A DNA stretch of 64,000 nt from Bacillus sp. HMF5848 (GCF_003944835.1 NZ_RWIV01000001.1:2023501-2087500), one strand, 5' to 3'; numbered from the stretch's first letter, positions 1-9,824 are shown. Numbers and translations: made by a program. Notes: generated by a model not told the origin, from the sequence alone.

Positions 1-426
1 GCGGATTTAATATTACATGTTGTGGACAGTTCGAATCCTGATTATTTTCGTCATGAACAAACTGTTTATGAGTTATTAGAAGAATTAGAGGTTTCAAATA
101 CACCAGTACTTACTATATATAATAAACGCGATCAAGTACATGAAGAGTTTGTGCCAAATGGTAAAAGTCCATTTCTACACTTATCAGCTTTTATGAAAGA
201 GGACTTACATAATCTTTTGCATAAGATAGAGGAGCAAATGAAATTAGAGATGGTACCGTATGATGTTGCTATTCCTGCTGTGGAAGGCAAGTTATTAGCG
301 GCATTAAAGGCTACGACAATTTTAAATGACTTGCATTACAATGAGATGAGCAATACGTATGATTGTAGAGGGTTTATTTTTAATGATGACGTACTTTTTC
401 AACAATTAAATCACTTTTTAGACTAG
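1..426 (+). CDS. hflX: GTPase HflX, C-terminal part (5' end outside window)
   Basis: This frame is open from base 1 and ends at TAG 424-426, so only the last 141 codons are present. The piece begins inside the G domain: a Walker B-like strand (LILHVVDSS) and the NKRD guanine-specificity motif (G4) about 35 residues later are visible, followed by SAF (G5) and the C-terminal domain. HflX is a ribosome-associated GTPase that splits stalled or hibernating ribosomes under stress. The next gene, ynbB, starts 12 bp downstream, as in B. subtilis, where the hflX homologue (ynbA) precedes ynbB. Truncation is due to the window edge only. Confidence 0.9.
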   Translation, partial: ADLILHVVDSSNPDYFRHEQTVYELLEELEVSNTPVLTIYNKRDQVHEEFVPNGKSPFLHLSAFMKEDLHNLLHKIEEQMKLEMVPYDVAIPAVEGKLLAALKATTILNDLHYNEMSNTYDCRGFIFNDDVLFQQLNHFLD

Positions 427-438
427 AGGAGCTTCAAG

Positions 439-1695
439 ATGCAATACGAAAACCAAAATAAGTTACAACCATTAATCGAGCGGGTTGAACAAAAGATTCA
501 ACCTGCTCTTCAAGCTATTGATAAAAACATTGAGTACCATCAATATAGAGTTCTACAGGCATTCAGAAACAATAAAATAAGTGAAGGGCATTTCATTCCA
601 TCCACTGGATATGGATATGACGACGTAGGTCGAGATACTCTTGAAAAATTATATGCTGATGTGTTAGGTGGGGAAGCGGGGTTAGTTAGACCACAAATCA
701 TTTCTGGAACTCATGCAATAACGGTAGCATTATTTGGAGTGTTAAGACCAGGTGATGAACTGCTTTATATAACTGGTAAACCTTATGATACACTTGATGA
801 GATAGTTGGACTGAGAGGACAGGATAATGGTTCGTTAAAAGACTTTAATATTTCGTTTAATTATGTAGCTTTACAAGAAGATGGAATGATAAATTATGAA
901 GCTGTAAAGCAAGCTATTAAGCGAGATACAAAGATGATTGGAATTCAGCGATCGAAAGGATATGCCAACAGACCTTCTTTTAACATCCAAGAAATAGAGA
1001 ATATGATAAAGTTTGTTAAAAGTTTAAAAGAAGACGTAATTGTATTTGTAGATAACTGTTATGGGGAGTTTGTGGAAGATAAAGAGCCGTGCCATGTGGG
1101 AGCAGATTTGATGGCCGGGTCATTAATTAAAAATCCAGGAGGCGGTATTGCGAAAACCGGAGGCTATATTGTGGGGACACAAAGGTTAGTTGAATTATGT
1201 GCATATAGAATGACTTCACCTGGCATTGGAGCAGAAGCGGGTCCTTCTTTATATAGTTTGCAAGAAATGTACCAAGGATTTTTCTTAGCACCTCATGTTG
1301 TTGGACAAGCTTTGAAAGGTGCATTATTTACATCGTGTTTATTAGGAGAGCTAGGTTTAACGACATCACCTTCGTGGAACCAACCACGGACGGACTTAGT
1401 ACAAGCAGTGCAATTTGATGACAAAGACCGCATGATAGCTTTTTGTCAGGCTGTTCAGTATGCATCACCCATTAATGCCCACTTTAGACCGGAGCCAAAT
1501 TATATGCCTGGGTATGAAGATGATGTCATTATGGCAGCGGGTACCTTTATTCAAGGATCTAGTATGGAGCTAAGTGCGGATGGACCTATAAGACCACCAT
1601 ACATAGCGTATGTGCAAGGTGGACTGACGTATGCCCATGTTAAAATTGCGGTATCATTAGCTGTTGATAAATTAATATCTGCAAGCTTAATATAA
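439..1695 (+). CDS. ynbB: YnbB-type PLP-dependent enzyme (methionine gamma-lyase / aluminium-resistance family)
   Basis: A 418-residue fold-type I PLP protein of the family annotated as 'aluminium resistance' or methionine gamma-lyase family. Visible are FIPSTGYGYDDVGRDTLE near the N-terminus, the ISGTHAI segment, the FVDNCYGEF strand that contacts the cofactor, and the Lys-bearing SLIKNPGGGIAKTGGYIVG segment near residue 230. RBS GAGGAG lies 8 bases before ATG. It follows hflX by 12 bp and ends in a good terminator, so the two are probably co-transcribed. In B. subtilis it sits in the same order ahead of glnR-glnA. The true substrate is not established; the Cys/Met lyase label is family-based. 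Confidence 0.88.
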   Translation: MQYENQNKLQPLIERVEQKIQPALQAIDKNIEYHQYRVLQAFRNNKISEGHFIPSTGYGYDDVGRDTLEKLYADVLGGEAGLVRPQIISGTHAITVALFGVLRPGDELLYITGKPYDTLDEIVGLRGQDNGSLKDFNISFNYVALQEDGMINYEAVKQAIKRDTKMIGIQRSKGYANRPSFNIQEIENMIKFVKSLKEDVIVFVDNCYGEFVEDKEPCHVGADLMAGSLIKNPGGGIAKTGGYIVGTQRLVELCAYRMTSPGIGAEAGPSLYSLQEMYQGFFLAPHVVGQALKGALFTSCLLGELGLTTSPSWNQPRTDLVQAVQFDDKDRMIAFCQAVQYASPINAHFRPEPNYMPGYEDDVIMAAGTFIQGSSMELSADGPIRPPYIAYVQGGLTYAHVKIAVSLAVDKLISASLI

Positions 1696-1700
1696 AAACC

Positions 1701-1734
1701 AAACGCATATCATTAAAAGTGATGTGCGTTTTTT
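1701..1734 (+). terminator. Rho-independent terminator after ynbB
   Basis: The arms AACGCATATCA and TGATGTGCGTT pair (one G-T and a short AT-rich loop) and are followed by TTTTTT. It closes the hflX-ynbB unit. Confidence 0.85.
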
Positions 1735-1994
1735 GACGTTTAGGAATGAAAATCGTGACTTTAATGTGGGGATATAATTCTGAATTGATGAGTGTCCAGT
1801 TCTAGGGTTTTTGACTCAAGAGGAAAAATCAGTTTTCTGTGATTACACACCAATCATCTTTGAAAGTCAGAATTTTCGCTGGCTAGGACGACCCAGAATT
1901 GAAAAAGTGACAGGACGTCGCGTTTTCTTAGGGTGGTCTCCGCTACCTTGTTATAAGGTAGTTGTATTTTTTGAAAATTTTTTATGCTTAATAG
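1735..1994. other. Intergenic stretch with a possible degenerate repeat copy
   Basis: No convincing gene. Around 1773-1799 the sequence ATAATTCTGAAT followed by GAGTGTCCAG resembles the start of the element at 36687-36800 (ATAATTCTGAAT, then GAGTGTCTAG), and a GAGGAAAAATCAGTTTTC segment follows in the same relative place. The two may be decayed copies of one dispersed element. An open frame from 1811 is weak: TTG start, no RBS, no recognisable domain. Confidence 0.35.
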
Positions 1995-2022
1995 TTGCAA
2001 TTTATTTGTATAATGCTATAAT
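1995..2022 (+). promoter_or_regulatory. Sigma-A type promoter of glnRA
   Basis: TTGCAA (1995-2000) and TATAAT (2017-2022) are spaced by 16 bases, about 90 bases upstream of the glnR ATG. A GlnR-type operator lies just downstream. Confidence 0.6.
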
Positions 2023-2038
2023 CAAAATATAAAGTTCA

Positions 2039-2055
2039 TGTAAGGAAATGTAACA
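2039..2055 (+). promoter_or_regulatory. GlnR/TnrA binding site
   Basis: TGTAAGGAAATGTAACA fits the GlnR/TnrA consensus TGTNA-N7-TNACA at all conserved positions. It lies between the predicted promoter and glnR, consistent with autorepression of glnRA when nitrogen is plentiful. Only one clear box is seen. Confidence 0.8.
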
Positions 2056-2109
2056 TGAATAAGTTAGGTATTATTACATTAGTTTAATGGCAAGGGGGTC
2101 GTATATTGT

Positions 2110-2505
2110 ATGAGTGATAACATTAGACGATCGATGCCGCTGTTTTCGATGGGCGTTGTTATGCAGTTAACAGAATTAACCGCACGGCAAATCCGCTATT
2201 ACGAGGAGCATGACCTAGTGAAGCCCGCACGAACAGAAGGGAATAAGCGTTTGTTTTCATTTAATGATATAGACCGCTTACTTGAGATTAAAAGCCTTCT
2301 AGACCAAGGTGTAAACATGGCAGGCATCAAACAAATTCTACTTGGTAACCATAATGTAGTGGCAATGCAACAAGAAGAAAATGACATGCAAGATGATGTG
2401 ACTGATGAACAGTTACGCAAACTCCTTCGTTCTGAGATAATTCAAGCAGGGCGTTTTCAAAAAACACCTTTACGACAAGGAGATTTGTTTAGATTTTTCC
2501 ATTAG
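2110..2505 (+). CDS. glnR: Nitrogen repressor GlnR (MerR family)
   Basis: 131 residues, close to the B. subtilis protein. The N-terminal winged HTH of the MerR family is clear ([22 protein letters not shown], given here as its short core [11 protein letters not shown], with the wing around residues 45-55). The short C-terminal tail normally senses feedback-inhibited glutamine synthetase. RBS AAGGGGG precedes the ATG. glnA follows 51 bp later, so this is the standard glnRA operon, and the operator at 2039-2055 indicates autoregulation. Confidence 0.95.
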   Translation: MSDNIRRSMPLFSMGVVMQLTELTARQIRYYEEHDLVKPARTEGNKRLFSFNDIDRLLEIKSLLDQGVNMAGIKQILLGNHNVVAMQQEENDMQDDVTDEQLRKLLRSEIIQAGRFQKTPLRQGDLFRFFH

Positions 2506-2556
2506 CATCATCGTGTAAATAAAAAACAATTTTATTTTTAGGGGAGGAATTTAGAA

Positions 2557-3891
2557 ATGTCTAAGTACACAAAAGATGACATTCGCGCTATTGTTGAAAA
2601 AGAAAATGTGAAGTATATTCGCCTGCAATTTACAGATATTTTAGGGACAATTAAAAATGTGGAGATTCCAGCTAGTCAGTTAGAAAAAGCTCTTGATAAC
2701 AAAATGATGTTTGATGGATCATCAATTGAGGGATTCGTTCGTATTGAAGAATCGGATATGTACTTATATCCAGATGTAGATACGTTTGTTATCTTCCCAT
2801 GGACAGCGGAAAAAGGAAAAGTTGCTCGTTTTATTTGTGACATCTACAATCCAGATGGTACACCATTTGAAGGTTGCCCACGTTACAATTTAAAACGCGT
2901 GTTGAAACAAATGGAAGATTTAGGATTCACAGATTTCAACCTAGGACCTGAGCCGGAATTCTTCTTATTTAAGCTTGATGAAAAAGGCGAACCAACATTA
3001 GAGTTGAACGACAACGGTGGTTACTTCGACCTTGCTCCAACAGATTTAGGTGAAAATTGCCGTCGTGATATCGTATTAGAGCTTGAAGAGATGGGCTTTG
3101 AAATTGAAGCGTCTCATCATGAGGTTGCTCCAGGGCAGCACGAAATTGACTTTAAATATGCTAATGCTGTAAGAGCATGCGATGATATCCAAACATTTAA
3201 ACTTGTTGTTAAAACAATAGCACGTAAGCATGGTTTACACGCTACATTTATGCCGAAGCCACTATTTGGAGTTAATGGCTCAGGTATGCACTGTAACTTA
3301 TCATTATTTAAAAATGGTGAAAATGCATTTTATGATCCAAAAAGTGAATTAGAGCTTAGTGATACAGCTCGTCAGTTTATCGCGGGTATTGTAAAACACG
3401 CAACAAACTTTACTGCTGTAACAAATCCAACAGTTAACTCATATAAACGCTTAGTGCCAGGCTATGAAGCACCATGTTATGTTGCTTGGTCAGCACGTAA
3501 CCGTAGTCCGCTAATCCGTATTCCGGCATCTCGTGGATTAAGCACACGTGTAGAGGTGCGTAGTGTGGATCCAGCAGCAAATCCATATATGGCTATGGCA
3601 GTTCTGTTAGCATCAGGACTTGATGGTATTAAGAACAACTTAACAGCACCAAAGCCGGTGGATCGTAACATTTATGTAATGGATAAGGCGGAACGTTTAG
3701 CGCATGGTATTGTTGATTTACCTTCAACTCTTGCACAAGCTTTAGAAAGCCTTAAATCTGACGAAGTAGTGGTTGGTGCATTAGGTGAACACTTGTTCGC
3801 TCACTTTGTTGAAGCAAAAGAAATTGAATGGGATATGTTCCGCACACAAGTTCATCCTTGGGAACGCGAGCAATATTTATCTCAATATTAA
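2557..3891 (+). CDS. glnA: Glutamine synthetase, type I (GSI-alpha)
   Basis: 444 residues, full length for the Gram-positive GSI-alpha class, which has no adenylylation loop. It joins ammonia to glutamate using ATP. Visible signature stretches are FDGSSIEGF (N-terminal), GPEPEFF, the ATP-site segment [27 protein letters not shown] and NRSPLIRIP with the active-site arginines. RBS AGGGGAGG is 9 bases before ATG. It is the second gene of glnRA and is closed by a terminator; regulation is through GlnR. Confidence 0.97.
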   Translation: MSKYTKDDIRAIVEKENVKYIRLQFTDILGTIKNVEIPASQLEKALDNKMMFDGSSIEGFVRIEESDMYLYPDVDTFVIFPWTAEKGKVARFICDIYNPDGTPFEGCPRYNLKRVLKQMEDLGFTDFNLGPEPEFFLFKLDEKGEPTLELNDNGGYFDLAPTDLGENCRRDIVLELEEMGFEIEASHHEVAPGQHEIDFKYANAVRACDDIQTFKLVVKTIARKHGLHATFMPKPLFGVNGSGMHCNLSLFKNGENAFYDPKSELELSDTARQFIAGIVKHATNFTAVTNPTVNSYKRLVPGYEAPCYVAWSARNRSPLIRIPASRGLSTRVEVRSVDPAANPYMAMAVLLASGLDGIKNNLTAPKPVDRNIYVMDKAERLAHGIVDLPSTLAQALESLKSDEVVVGALGEHLFAHFVEAKEIEWDMFRTQVHPWEREQYLSQY

Positions 3892-3898
3892 GAGTTTC

Positions 3899-3936
3899 AA
3901 AGAACCTTGGTGTCATTTACATCAAGGTTCTTTTTT
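3899..3936 (+). terminator. Terminator after glnA
   Basis: AAAGAACCTTG and CAAGGTTCTTT form an 11-bp stem followed by a T run. Confidence 0.9.
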
Positions 3937-3983
3937 GTGCGATAAAAAAGTTGTAATATGTATATATTCTGTTTTATAACAGT

Positions 3984-4016
3984 AAAAAGCATCCATTCGT
4001 CTAATGGATGCTTTTT
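3984..4016. terminator. Bidirectional terminator between glnA and lexA
   Basis: AAAAAGCATCCATT and AATGGATGCTTTTT form a 14-bp perfect stem with A and T tracts on both sides. It lies just beyond the lexA stop on the minus strand, so it most likely ends lexA. Confidence 0.85.
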
Positions 4017-4021
4017 GAGTA

Positions 4022-4645
4022 TTAGTATATATGACGATACACACCAATCACTTTACCTAAAATAATAGCATTAGGAAGAATAATAGGTTCTAAATTTTCA
4101 TTTTCGGGTTGTAAGCGGATATGGTCACGTTCTTTAAAGAAACGTTTAACCGTAGCCTCATCTTCTTCTGTCATAGCGACAACAATATCCCCGTTATTAG
4201 CTGTTTGTTGTTGTCGTACTATAACATAATCTCCATCTAAAATGCCAGCTTCAATCATACTGTCTCCAACAATTTCTAGCATAAAAACTTGATCGTCCGA
4301 AGCGGCAATTCTATCAGGTAATGGAAAGTATTCTTCAACATTCTCAATAGCTGTAATTGGTTGACCGGCTGTAACTTTTCCGACAATAGGAACATTAATA
4401 ACATTGTTAATAGGAAGATTATTAAACTCTTCGCTATCTAGTATTTCTATCGCGCGTGGCTTTGTAGGATCACGTCTAATAAATCCTTTGCTTTCTAATC
4501 GTGATAGGTGTCCGTGAACCGTTGAACTAGAAGCTAATCCAACGGCCTCACCAATTTCTCGAACAGAAGGTGGGTAGCCTTTTTCTTTTACTTCAAGCTT
4601 TATAAAATCTAATATATCTTGCTGTCTCTTTGATAGTTTAGTCAT
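4022..4645 (-). CDS. lexA: SOS repressor LexA
   Basis: 207 residues. The N-terminal winged HTH (residues 1-65, with [20 protein letters not shown]) is followed by the S24-type autoprotease: cleavage site Ala93-Gly94 in KVTAGQ, nucleophile Ser129 in GDSM, and general base Lys167 in TVKRFF. RBS GGTGAGGTG is 5 bases before ATG. LexA binds upstream of itself and of the divergent yneA (boxes at 4704-4777) and is inactivated by RecA filaments. Confidence 0.97.
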   Translation of the reverse strand: MTKLSKRQQDILDFIKLEVKEKGYPPSVREIGEAVGLASSSTVHGHLSRLESKGFIRRDPTKPRAIEILDSEEFNNLPINNVINVPIVGKVTAGQPITAIENVEEYFPLPDRIAASDDQVFMLEIVGDSMIEAGILDGDYVIVRQQQTANNGDIVVAMTEEDEATVKRFFKERDHIRLQPENENLEPIILPNAIILGKVIGVYRHIY

Positions 4646-4677
4646 TTTGTCACCTCACCAGTTTATTCTTTTATAGT

Positions 4678-4717
4678 ATTATAGCATGATTTTCCTGTTA
4701 GTACAAACATAAGTTCG
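4678..4717 (-). promoter_or_regulatory. lexA promoter overlapped by LexA box 1
   Basis: On the minus strand TTGTAC (4701-4706) and TATAAT (4678-4683) are 17 bases apart. The LexA box CAAACATAAGTTCG (4704-4717), close to the Gram-positive consensus CGAAC-N4-GTTCG, covers the -35 element, which explains autorepression. Confidence 0.75.
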
Positions 4718-4726
4718 AAAAAAACG

Positions 4727-4756
4727 TTGACACAAAACGTTTGTTCGTATTATAAT
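4727..4756 (+). promoter_or_regulatory. yneA promoter with LexA box 2 in the spacer
   Basis: TTGACA (4727-4732) and TATAAT (4751-4756) are 18 bases apart. The box AAAACGTTTGTTCG (4734-4747) fills the spacer, so LexA binding should block polymerase. Confidence 0.8.
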
Positions 4757-4763
4757 TTATATA

Positions 4764-4777
4764 CAAACATATGTACG
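4764..4777 (+). promoter_or_regulatory. LexA box 3, upstream of yneA
   Basis: CAAACATATGTACG matches the half-sites of the LexA box with the 4-base spacer. It lies downstream of the yneA -10 element and 11 bases before the ATG. Confidence 0.65.
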
Positions 4778-4788
4778 AGGTGTAGAAA

Positions 4789-5091
4789 ATGAAAAATTAT
4801 AGACTTTATATTGCTTTTCTTTTGCTTATCTCAATTCTATGCGTTTTTGTCTCTTTACAATTTAAAAGTGTGTCGGATGAAAAATATCTAACTGTTATTG
4901 TAGAAAGAGGGGACAATCTTTGGATGTTAGGAGAAAAATATAAAACACAGCATTCTATGTCTATACCTGAATTTGTTGATTGGGTTGTAAGGACTAATCA
5001 TCTTTATGAAGGGAAGATCAAGGTAGGTCAGGAAATTCGTCTGCCTATTTCCGAGGACAATTTGCAGTACGCCTTCTCGGATAGTGAATAA
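4789..5091 (+). CDS. yneA: SOS cell-division inhibitor YneA (LysM protein)
   Basis: 100 residues with an N-terminal membrane anchor (about residues 6-25) and a LysM domain (about 34-88, with ERGDNLWMLGEKY and VGQEIRLP). YneA delays septation during the SOS response in B. subtilis. The divergent position to lexA and the three LexA boxes between them fit that role. In B. subtilis a resolvase-like gene, yneB, follows; here the next gene is ynzC after only 79 bp, so yneB is missing. Confidence 0.92.
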   Translation: MKNYRLYIAFLLLISILCVFVSLQFKSVSDEKYLTVIVERGDNLWMLGEKYKTQHSMSIPEFVDWVVRTNHLYEGKIKVGQEIRLPISEDNLQYAFSDSE

Positions 5092-5170
5092 AACACCTTT
5101 CTTGTAATTCTCTTCTAACTCTAGTATGATAGCAAACGAGTAAACGATTGACATAAAGGAGTAATTACAG

Positions 5171-5395
5171 ATGCTATCAAAAGAAAAATTAGCTAGACTA
5201 AATGAGCTAGCCGGTAAAGCAAAACAGACTGAGCTCACACCTGATGAGATTACAGAACAACAATTATTGCGTCAAGAATATTTACAAACATTTCGTCAAG
5301 CATTTAAAAATAATTTAGATAATGTTAAAGTAGTGGACCCAGAAGGTAATGATGTAACCCCTAAGAAATTAAAAAATAAGAAAAAACTACAATAA
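5171..5395 (+). CDS. ynzC: YnzC family protein (DUF896)
   Basis: 74 residues of the DUF896/UPF0291 family: two helices with KLARLNELAGKAK near the N-terminus and EQQLLRQEYLQTFR, then a Lys-rich tail. RBS AAGGAG precedes ATG. In B. subtilis it belongs to the yneA-yneB-ynzC SOS operon. Its molecular role is unknown. Confidence 0.9.
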   Translation: MLSKEKLARLNELAGKAKQTELTPDEITEQQLLRQEYLQTFRQAFKNNLDNVKVVDPEGNDVTPKKLKNKKKLQ

Positions 5396-5401
5396 CTTAT
5401 T

Positions 5402-5431
5402 ACGGATGCTGATATAAATGCATCCTTTTTA
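5402..5431 (+). terminator. Terminator after ynzC
   Basis: GGATGC and GCATCC form a short stem with a 10-base loop, followed by TTTTT. Confidence 0.65.
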
Positions 5432-5678
5432 TGTTTTTATAGGAATTTAATTTATATTAAAAGTAGATAACTGCATTAAAAATTAAAATGAACGTTAAAA
5501 TAATAAAAAGTACGAAAACTATTTATTGTCATTAGTATGATACATGTGTAATGTTCATAATAAGTATGAACAGATTGGGACATTTTACTTAAAAGGTTGT
5601 ACATTTTTGTTCCTACATATATGATATTTATATTAGTTTTTTTACTATTGATTTTATTGGATTGAAAGGATGAACAAG

Positions 5679-7679
5679 ATGTCAAATACAATTGAAAATC
5701 TTTCTATCAACACAATTCGTACGCTATCTATCGATGCTATCGAAAAAGCAAATTCTGGTCACCCAGGAATGCCTATGGGTGCCGCACCAATGGCTTATAC
5801 TTTATGGACAAAGCATATGAATCATAACCCAAAAAATCCTAATTGGATTAATCGTGATCGCTTTGTACTATCTGCTGGTCATGGTTCAATGCTTTTGTAT
5901 AGCCTTTTACATTTGTCTGGATATGATTTACCAATGGAAGAAATTAAGAATTTCAGACAATGGGGAAGCAAAACACCAGGTCACCCTGAATATGGTCACA
6001 CACCAGGTGTAGATGCAACAACAGGTCCTTTAGGACAAGGTATAGCAATGGCAGTTGGTATGGCAATGGCAGAAAGACACTTAGCTGCGACATATAATAA
6101 GGAAAACTTTAACATAGTTGATCATTATACATATGCAATCTGTGGAGATGGCGATTTAATGGAAGGTGTTTCGGCTGAAGCGGCTTCTTTAGCTGGTCAT
6201 TTACAATTAGGTCGACTAGTGATACTTTATGATTCGAATGACATATCTCTTGATGGTGATTTAAACCGTTCATTCTCTGAAAGTGTTGCAGATCGCTTTA
6301 AAGCGTATGGCTGGCAATATGTACGAGTTGAGGATGGAAATGATATACACGAGGTTCATGGCGCACTTGAAGAAGCACAACAAGACACGAGTAGACCAAC
6401 ATTAATTGAAGTGAAGACAACAATTGGTTACGGATCTCCAAACAAACAAGGAACTTCAGGAGTCCATGGTGCACCGCTTGGAAAAGAAGAGATTGAATTG
6501 ACAAGAAAGACTTACGAATGGGTTGAAGATGCAGATTTTCATGTTCCCCATGAAGTATATGAGCATTTCCGGACTACTGTGGAGACTTCTGGAGCAGAAA
6601 AAGAAGAAAATTGGAAGCAACGCTTTGAGCAATATCGCCAACAATATCCTGAATTAGCAGAGCAATTTGAAGCAGCTGTTAAAGGTGATGTTGCTGTAGA
6701 CTTGGAAACTGTTTTACCTAAATATGAGGTAGGTACGTCTGTAGCAACTCGTTCATCTTCTGGTGATGCTATAAACGCAATAGCTAAATCCGTTCCGTTC
6801 TTTTTTGGTGGATCAGCTGACTTAGCAGGTTCGAATAAGACATATATGAAAGACTTAGGTGATTTTACTGCTAAAAATTATGATGGGCGTAACATCTGGT
6901 TTGGTGTTCGTGAATTTGCTATGGCATCAGCTCTAAACGGTATGGCTCTTCATGGAGGGCTTAAAGTGTTCGGAGGGACATTCTTCGTATTCTCTGATTA
7001 TTTACGTCCAGCTGTTCGCTTAAGCGCGCTCATGAATATGCCGGTCACATATGTATTAACTCATGATAGTATAGCAGTTGGAGAAGATGGTCCTACACAT
7101 GAGCCTGTTGAGCAACTACCTTCATTACGTGCTATGCCAAATCTAAACGTTATCCGACCTGCGGATGGCAATGAATCTTCAGCAGCATGGAAAATTGCGC
7201 TAGAATCTAAAGAAACACCAACTGTTTTGGTGTTATCTAGACAAAATTTACCAACGTTAGAAACGACGCCTACACAGGCTTATGAAGGTGTTGAAAAAGG
7301 TGCATATGTTGTGTCTCCTTCAAAAGAGCAAACACCACAAGCATTGTTATTAGCTACGGGATCAGAAGTTAGTTTAGCTGTCGAAGCACAGTCTGTACTT
7401 CGTCAAGAAGGTATAGATGTTGCTGTAATCAGTATGCCAGCTTGGAATCGTTTTGAACAACAACCACAAGAATATAAAGATAAAATCTTACCAAAAGAAG
7501 TTAAAAAACGTGTAGGTATCGAAATGGCTAATCCACTAGGTTGGCATAAATATGTTGGCGATGAAGGTGTTGTTATAGGTATTGATACATTTGGCGCTTC
7601 TGCTCCAGGAGAAGTTATTATGGAAAAGTACGGCTTTAATGTTGACAATGTAGTAAAACAAGTTAAGAGTATTTTATAA
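5679..7679 (+). CDS. tkt: Transketolase
   Basis: 666 residues, full length. It transfers two-carbon ketol units in the pentose phosphate pathway, using thiamine diphosphate and a divalent metal. Visible are [20 protein letters not shown] at the N-terminus, the TPP/metal motif CGDGDLMEG with the downstream SND, the [19 protein letters not shown] pyrimidine-domain segment, and the C-terminal domain. The ATG at 5679 is preferred over 5670, because AAAGGA stands 8 bases before it whereas it abuts 5670, and B. subtilis Tkt starts in the same place. Same position relative to ynzC and sirA as in B. subtilis. Confidence 0.96.
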   Translation: MSNTIENLSINTIRTLSIDAIEKANSGHPGMPMGAAPMAYTLWTKHMNHNPKNPNWINRDRFVLSAGHGSMLLYSLLHLSGYDLPMEEIKNFRQWGSKTPGHPEYGHTPGVDATTGPLGQGIAMAVGMAMAERHLAATYNKENFNIVDHYTYAICGDGDLMEGVSAEAASLAGHLQLGRLVILYDSNDISLDGDLNRSFSESVADRFKAYGWQYVRVEDGNDIHEVHGALEEAQQDTSRPTLIEVKTTIGYGSPNKQGTSGVHGAPLGKEEIELTRKTYEWVEDADFHVPHEVYEHFRTTVETSGAEKEENWKQRFEQYRQQYPELAEQFEAAVKGDVAVDLETVLPKYEVGTSVATRSSSGDAINAIAKSVPFFFGGSADLAGSNKTYMKDLGDFTAKNYDGRNIWFGVREFAMASALNGMALHGGLKVFGGTFFVFSDYLRPAVRLSALMNMPVTYVLTHDSIAVGEDGPTHEPVEQLPSLRAMPNLNVIRPADGNESSAAWKIALESKETPTVLVLSRQNLPTLETTPTQAYEGVEKGAYVVSPSKEQTPQALLLATGSEVSLAVEAQSVLRQEGIDVAVISMPAWNRFEQQPQEYKDKILPKEVKKRVGIEMANPLGWHKYVGDEGVVIGIDTFGASAPGEVIMEKYGFNVDNVVKQVKSIL

Positions 7680-7696
7680 TTCCAGTTTAAGCACAT

Positions 7697-7726
7697 GAAA
7701 AGCTCACCATCTTGTGTGAGCTTTTC
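7697..7726 (+). terminator. Hairpin terminator after tkt
   Basis: GAAAAGCTCAC and GTGAGCTTTTC form an 11-bp perfect stem; the T run lies inside the 3' arm. Confidence 0.7.
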
Positions 7727-7795
7727 GCCATTAATATGATTTATATTACCTTGATTATTAAAATATTAAGTATATTACATGTTGATTCTACATAA

Positions 7796-7803
7796 TACGA
7801 CAA
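7796..7803 (-). promoter_or_regulatory. Possible Spo0A box upstream of sirA
   Basis: The minus strand reads TTGTCGTA, one mismatch from the Spo0A box TTGTCGAA, about 90 bases upstream of sirA. sirA is induced by Spo0A in B. subtilis. A single box of this length is weak evidence. Confidence 0.3.
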
Positions 7804-7895
7804 ATTTAGTGTTGGTTCCATCCTACAAAGTGACAAAATTATCTCTTATTGTTTAGTATACTGAAATAAATAACTGAAATGTCTGGAGGAAAACT

Positions 7896-8339
7896 ATGAG
7901 AACCTATCAGATTTTTCTTGTAAAAGAAGAGGTTGCTAAACAATACTTTGGAAGAGAGTTATTAATTTTTAAATTATTTAAAGAATATAAGCAAACTAAA
8001 AGTGTGGACATGCTAACTTTGTTAAAGAAACAAATTAATTTTATTACGGAGCCTATTTCTGTTTTTAATTTAGAATATATTATTCATAAACAATTAAGAC
8101 ACGACGCCCGCTATGAAAAATTACCACAAGCATTTGTTGTAGCAGATAGACAAGAAGAATCATTTGCTAAGTTGCATCTAGCTACATCGTATATTACTCT
8201 TGAGGCGTACGGCACATATGAGGCTGAAACATTATTTTTTGAGGTTTTAAGACAAAATTGCCCATACTTTTTAGCTATAGACTTTGAAAACAGTCAATAT
8301 GGATGGTTAGCTCCAATACGGAATAGAAAATATGTCTAA
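7896..8339 (+). CDS. sirA: Sporulation inhibitor of replication SirA
   Basis: 147 residues, about the length of B. subtilis SirA (YneE), and in the same place between tkt and yneF. SirA binds DnaA domain I and prevents new replication rounds once sporulation begins. The N-terminal MRTYQIFLVKEEVAKQYFG segment and the overall length fit the family. RBS GGAGG precedes ATG. A Spo0A-like box lies upstream. Identification rests on both sequence pattern and synteny. Confidence 0.85.
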   Translation: MRTYQIFLVKEEVAKQYFGRELLIFKLFKEYKQTKSVDMLTLLKKQINFITEPISVFNLEYIIHKQLRHDARYEKLPQAFVVADRQEESFAKLHLATSYITLEAYGTYEAETLFFEVLRQNCPYFLAIDFENSQYGWLAPIRNRKYV

Positions 8340-8416
8340 ATTTGCGATATAAATATTGTATGTAAGGACAAGTTCTAGTACACTGTAATGTAGACAACAT
8401 GAAGGAGGAAAGAATT

Positions 8417-8635
8417 ATGGCAGTGTGGTTAGCTATTTTACTCATTATTGTAGCCCTATTAGCAGGTGCTGCACTTGGATTTTTTATCGCACGTCGTTAC
8501 ATGATGAGCTATTTGAAGAAGAATCCGCCGATTAATGAGCAAATGCTTAAAGTTATGATGATGCAAATGGGACAGAAACCTTCTCAAAAGAAAATCAATC
8601 AAATGATGAAAGCTATGAACAATCAGATAAAATAA
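8417..8635 (+). CDS. yneF: YneF family membrane protein (UPF0154)
   Basis: 72 residues: an N-terminal membrane helix (residues 4-26) followed by the family stretch [20 protein letters not shown] and a basic tail. The ATG at 8417 is chosen because AAGGAGG lies 10 bases upstream, inside a longer frame that opens at 8399. It sits right after sirA, as in B. subtilis. Function unknown. Confidence 0.92.
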   Translation: MAVWLAILLIIVALLAGAALGFFIARRYMMSYLKKNPPINEQMLKVMMMQMGQKPSQKKINQMMKAMNNQIK

Positions 8636-8636
8636 G

Positions 8637-8671
8637 AAAAAGACACTCGGTAATTGAGTGTCTTTTTCTTT
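8637..8671. terminator. Terminator after yneF
   Basis: AAAAAGACACTC and GAGTGTCTTTTT form a 12-bp stem followed by CTTTT. The symmetric A/T flanks may let it act in both directions. Confidence 0.85.
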
Positions 8672-8742
8672 TATGGATGTAATTTTTCTGCTACATTTAA
8701 CTTGAGGATTGTTAAGGAGTGTAATAATCAGAGGTTCTATCA

Positions 8743-8925
8743 CTATGAAAGTGATCGTTGTTTGGTGTGCTCTGCATGATATAATCTATGTAACGTATTT
8801 AGTAGTATATCGAGTTCTTGGCTATGCTGAACAGATAAATTGGAACTAAAACCGTTTCTTAATGCAATTTGTATGAGTTCAGAACGCTTTTTTTCAATTA
8901 TTGTTAAAAGTTCCTGTTTAGTCAC
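8743..8925 (-). CDS. Spo0E-like aspartyl-phosphate phosphatase
   Basis: 60 residues with two predicted helices and the Spo0E family signature SQELD at residues 35-39 followed by ILLNTLH. Proteins of this family dephosphorylate Spo0A~P and delay sporulation. It is on the minus strand between yneF and ccdA, next to other sporulation-linked genes. Which paralogue (Spo0E, YnzD, YisI) it equals cannot be told from so short a sequence. Confidence 0.82.
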   Translation of the reverse strand: MTKQELLTIIEKKRSELIQIALRNGFSSNLSVQHSQELDILLNTLHRLYHAEHTKQRSLS

Positions 8926-9116
8926 GATGCCTTACCTTCAATCTATTAGTGTTTTACCGTATTGTATCATAAATTGGTAGGGAAATGGAAGTGGGAAGAT
9001 TTGTAAATTTAACTATGCTATTATATTAAGTGTTACTTGATTTATTCAATTATTCGGTTGTGAGAGGGGGATGATTCTAATACTTTTGTTATAAAAATAA
9101 AGTATTAGAAGCTAAT

Positions 9117-9824
9117 ATGAATGATATTAATATTTTCTTAGCATTTGGTGCAGGGTTTCTATCCTTTATTTCACCATGTTGTTTACCATTATATCCAGCC
9201 TTTTTATCCTATATCACAGGAGTGTCGGTTGGAGAATTAAAGTCAGAAAATGCTATGTTAGGCCGTCGGAGCTTAATCCACACAGTTATGTTTTTGGTTG
9301 GATTTTCAATTATTTTTATCGCTATAGGTTTCGGTACTAGCTTTGTAGGGCAATTTTTCATTCAATATCAAGACTTAATTAGACAATTAGGAGCAATTTT
9401 AATAGTCGTATTTGGCCTTGTAATTGTTGGTATTTTCAAACCTAATTTTTTAATGAAAGAGCACCGTTTTGAGTTCAAAAATAGACCAAGTGGCTATTTA
9501 GGATCCTTATTGATTGGTCTTGCATTCGCAGCTGGTTGGACGCCTTGTACAGGGCCCATACTTGTATCTGTCATAGGTTTAGCAGCAACAAATCCAAGCT
9601 CAGGATTGCTTTATATGTTAGCTTATTCCTTAGGATTTTCAATACCATTTTTAGTTCTATCATTTTTCCTGGGTAAAATGCAATGGATTCGTAAACATAA
9701 TCTTAAAATAGTGAAGATAGGTGGCTACATTATGATTGCAATGGGGGTTATGCTGTTTTTTGATTGGTTGACAAAGATTACCATCTTTTTAACTAATGTA
9801 TTTGGTGGTTTTACTGGTTTTTGA
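9117..9824 (+). CDS. ccdA: Cytochrome c biogenesis protein CcdA
   Basis: 235 residues with six membrane segments. It passes reducing power across the membrane to extracytoplasmic thioredoxin-like proteins for cytochrome c maturation and spore cortex synthesis. The DsbD-like signature is present: [14 protein letters not shown] with Cys21-Cys22, and [12 protein letters not shown] in the middle. The RBS is poor (AGAAG). In B. subtilis a response-regulator gene (yneI) lies between ccdA and ccdC; here only 135 bp separate them and no such gene is seen. Confidence 0.94.
   Translation: MNDINIFLAFGAGFLSFISPCCLPLYPAFLSYITGVSVGELKSENAMLGRRSLIHTVMFLVGFSIIFIAIGFGTSFVGQFFIQYQDLIRQLGAILIVVFGLVIVGIFKPNFLMKEHRFEFKNRPSGYLGSLLIGLAFAAGWTPCTGPILVSVIGLAATNPSSGLLYMLAYSLGFSIPFLVLSFFLGKMQWIRKHNLKIVKIGGYIMIAMGVMLFFDWLTKITIFLTNVFGGFTGF

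Noticed and set aside
1811..2032. 73-codon plus-strand frame upstream of glnR
   Set aside because: TTG start with no RBS, no domain, and it overlaps the glnR promoter and the repeat-like segment.
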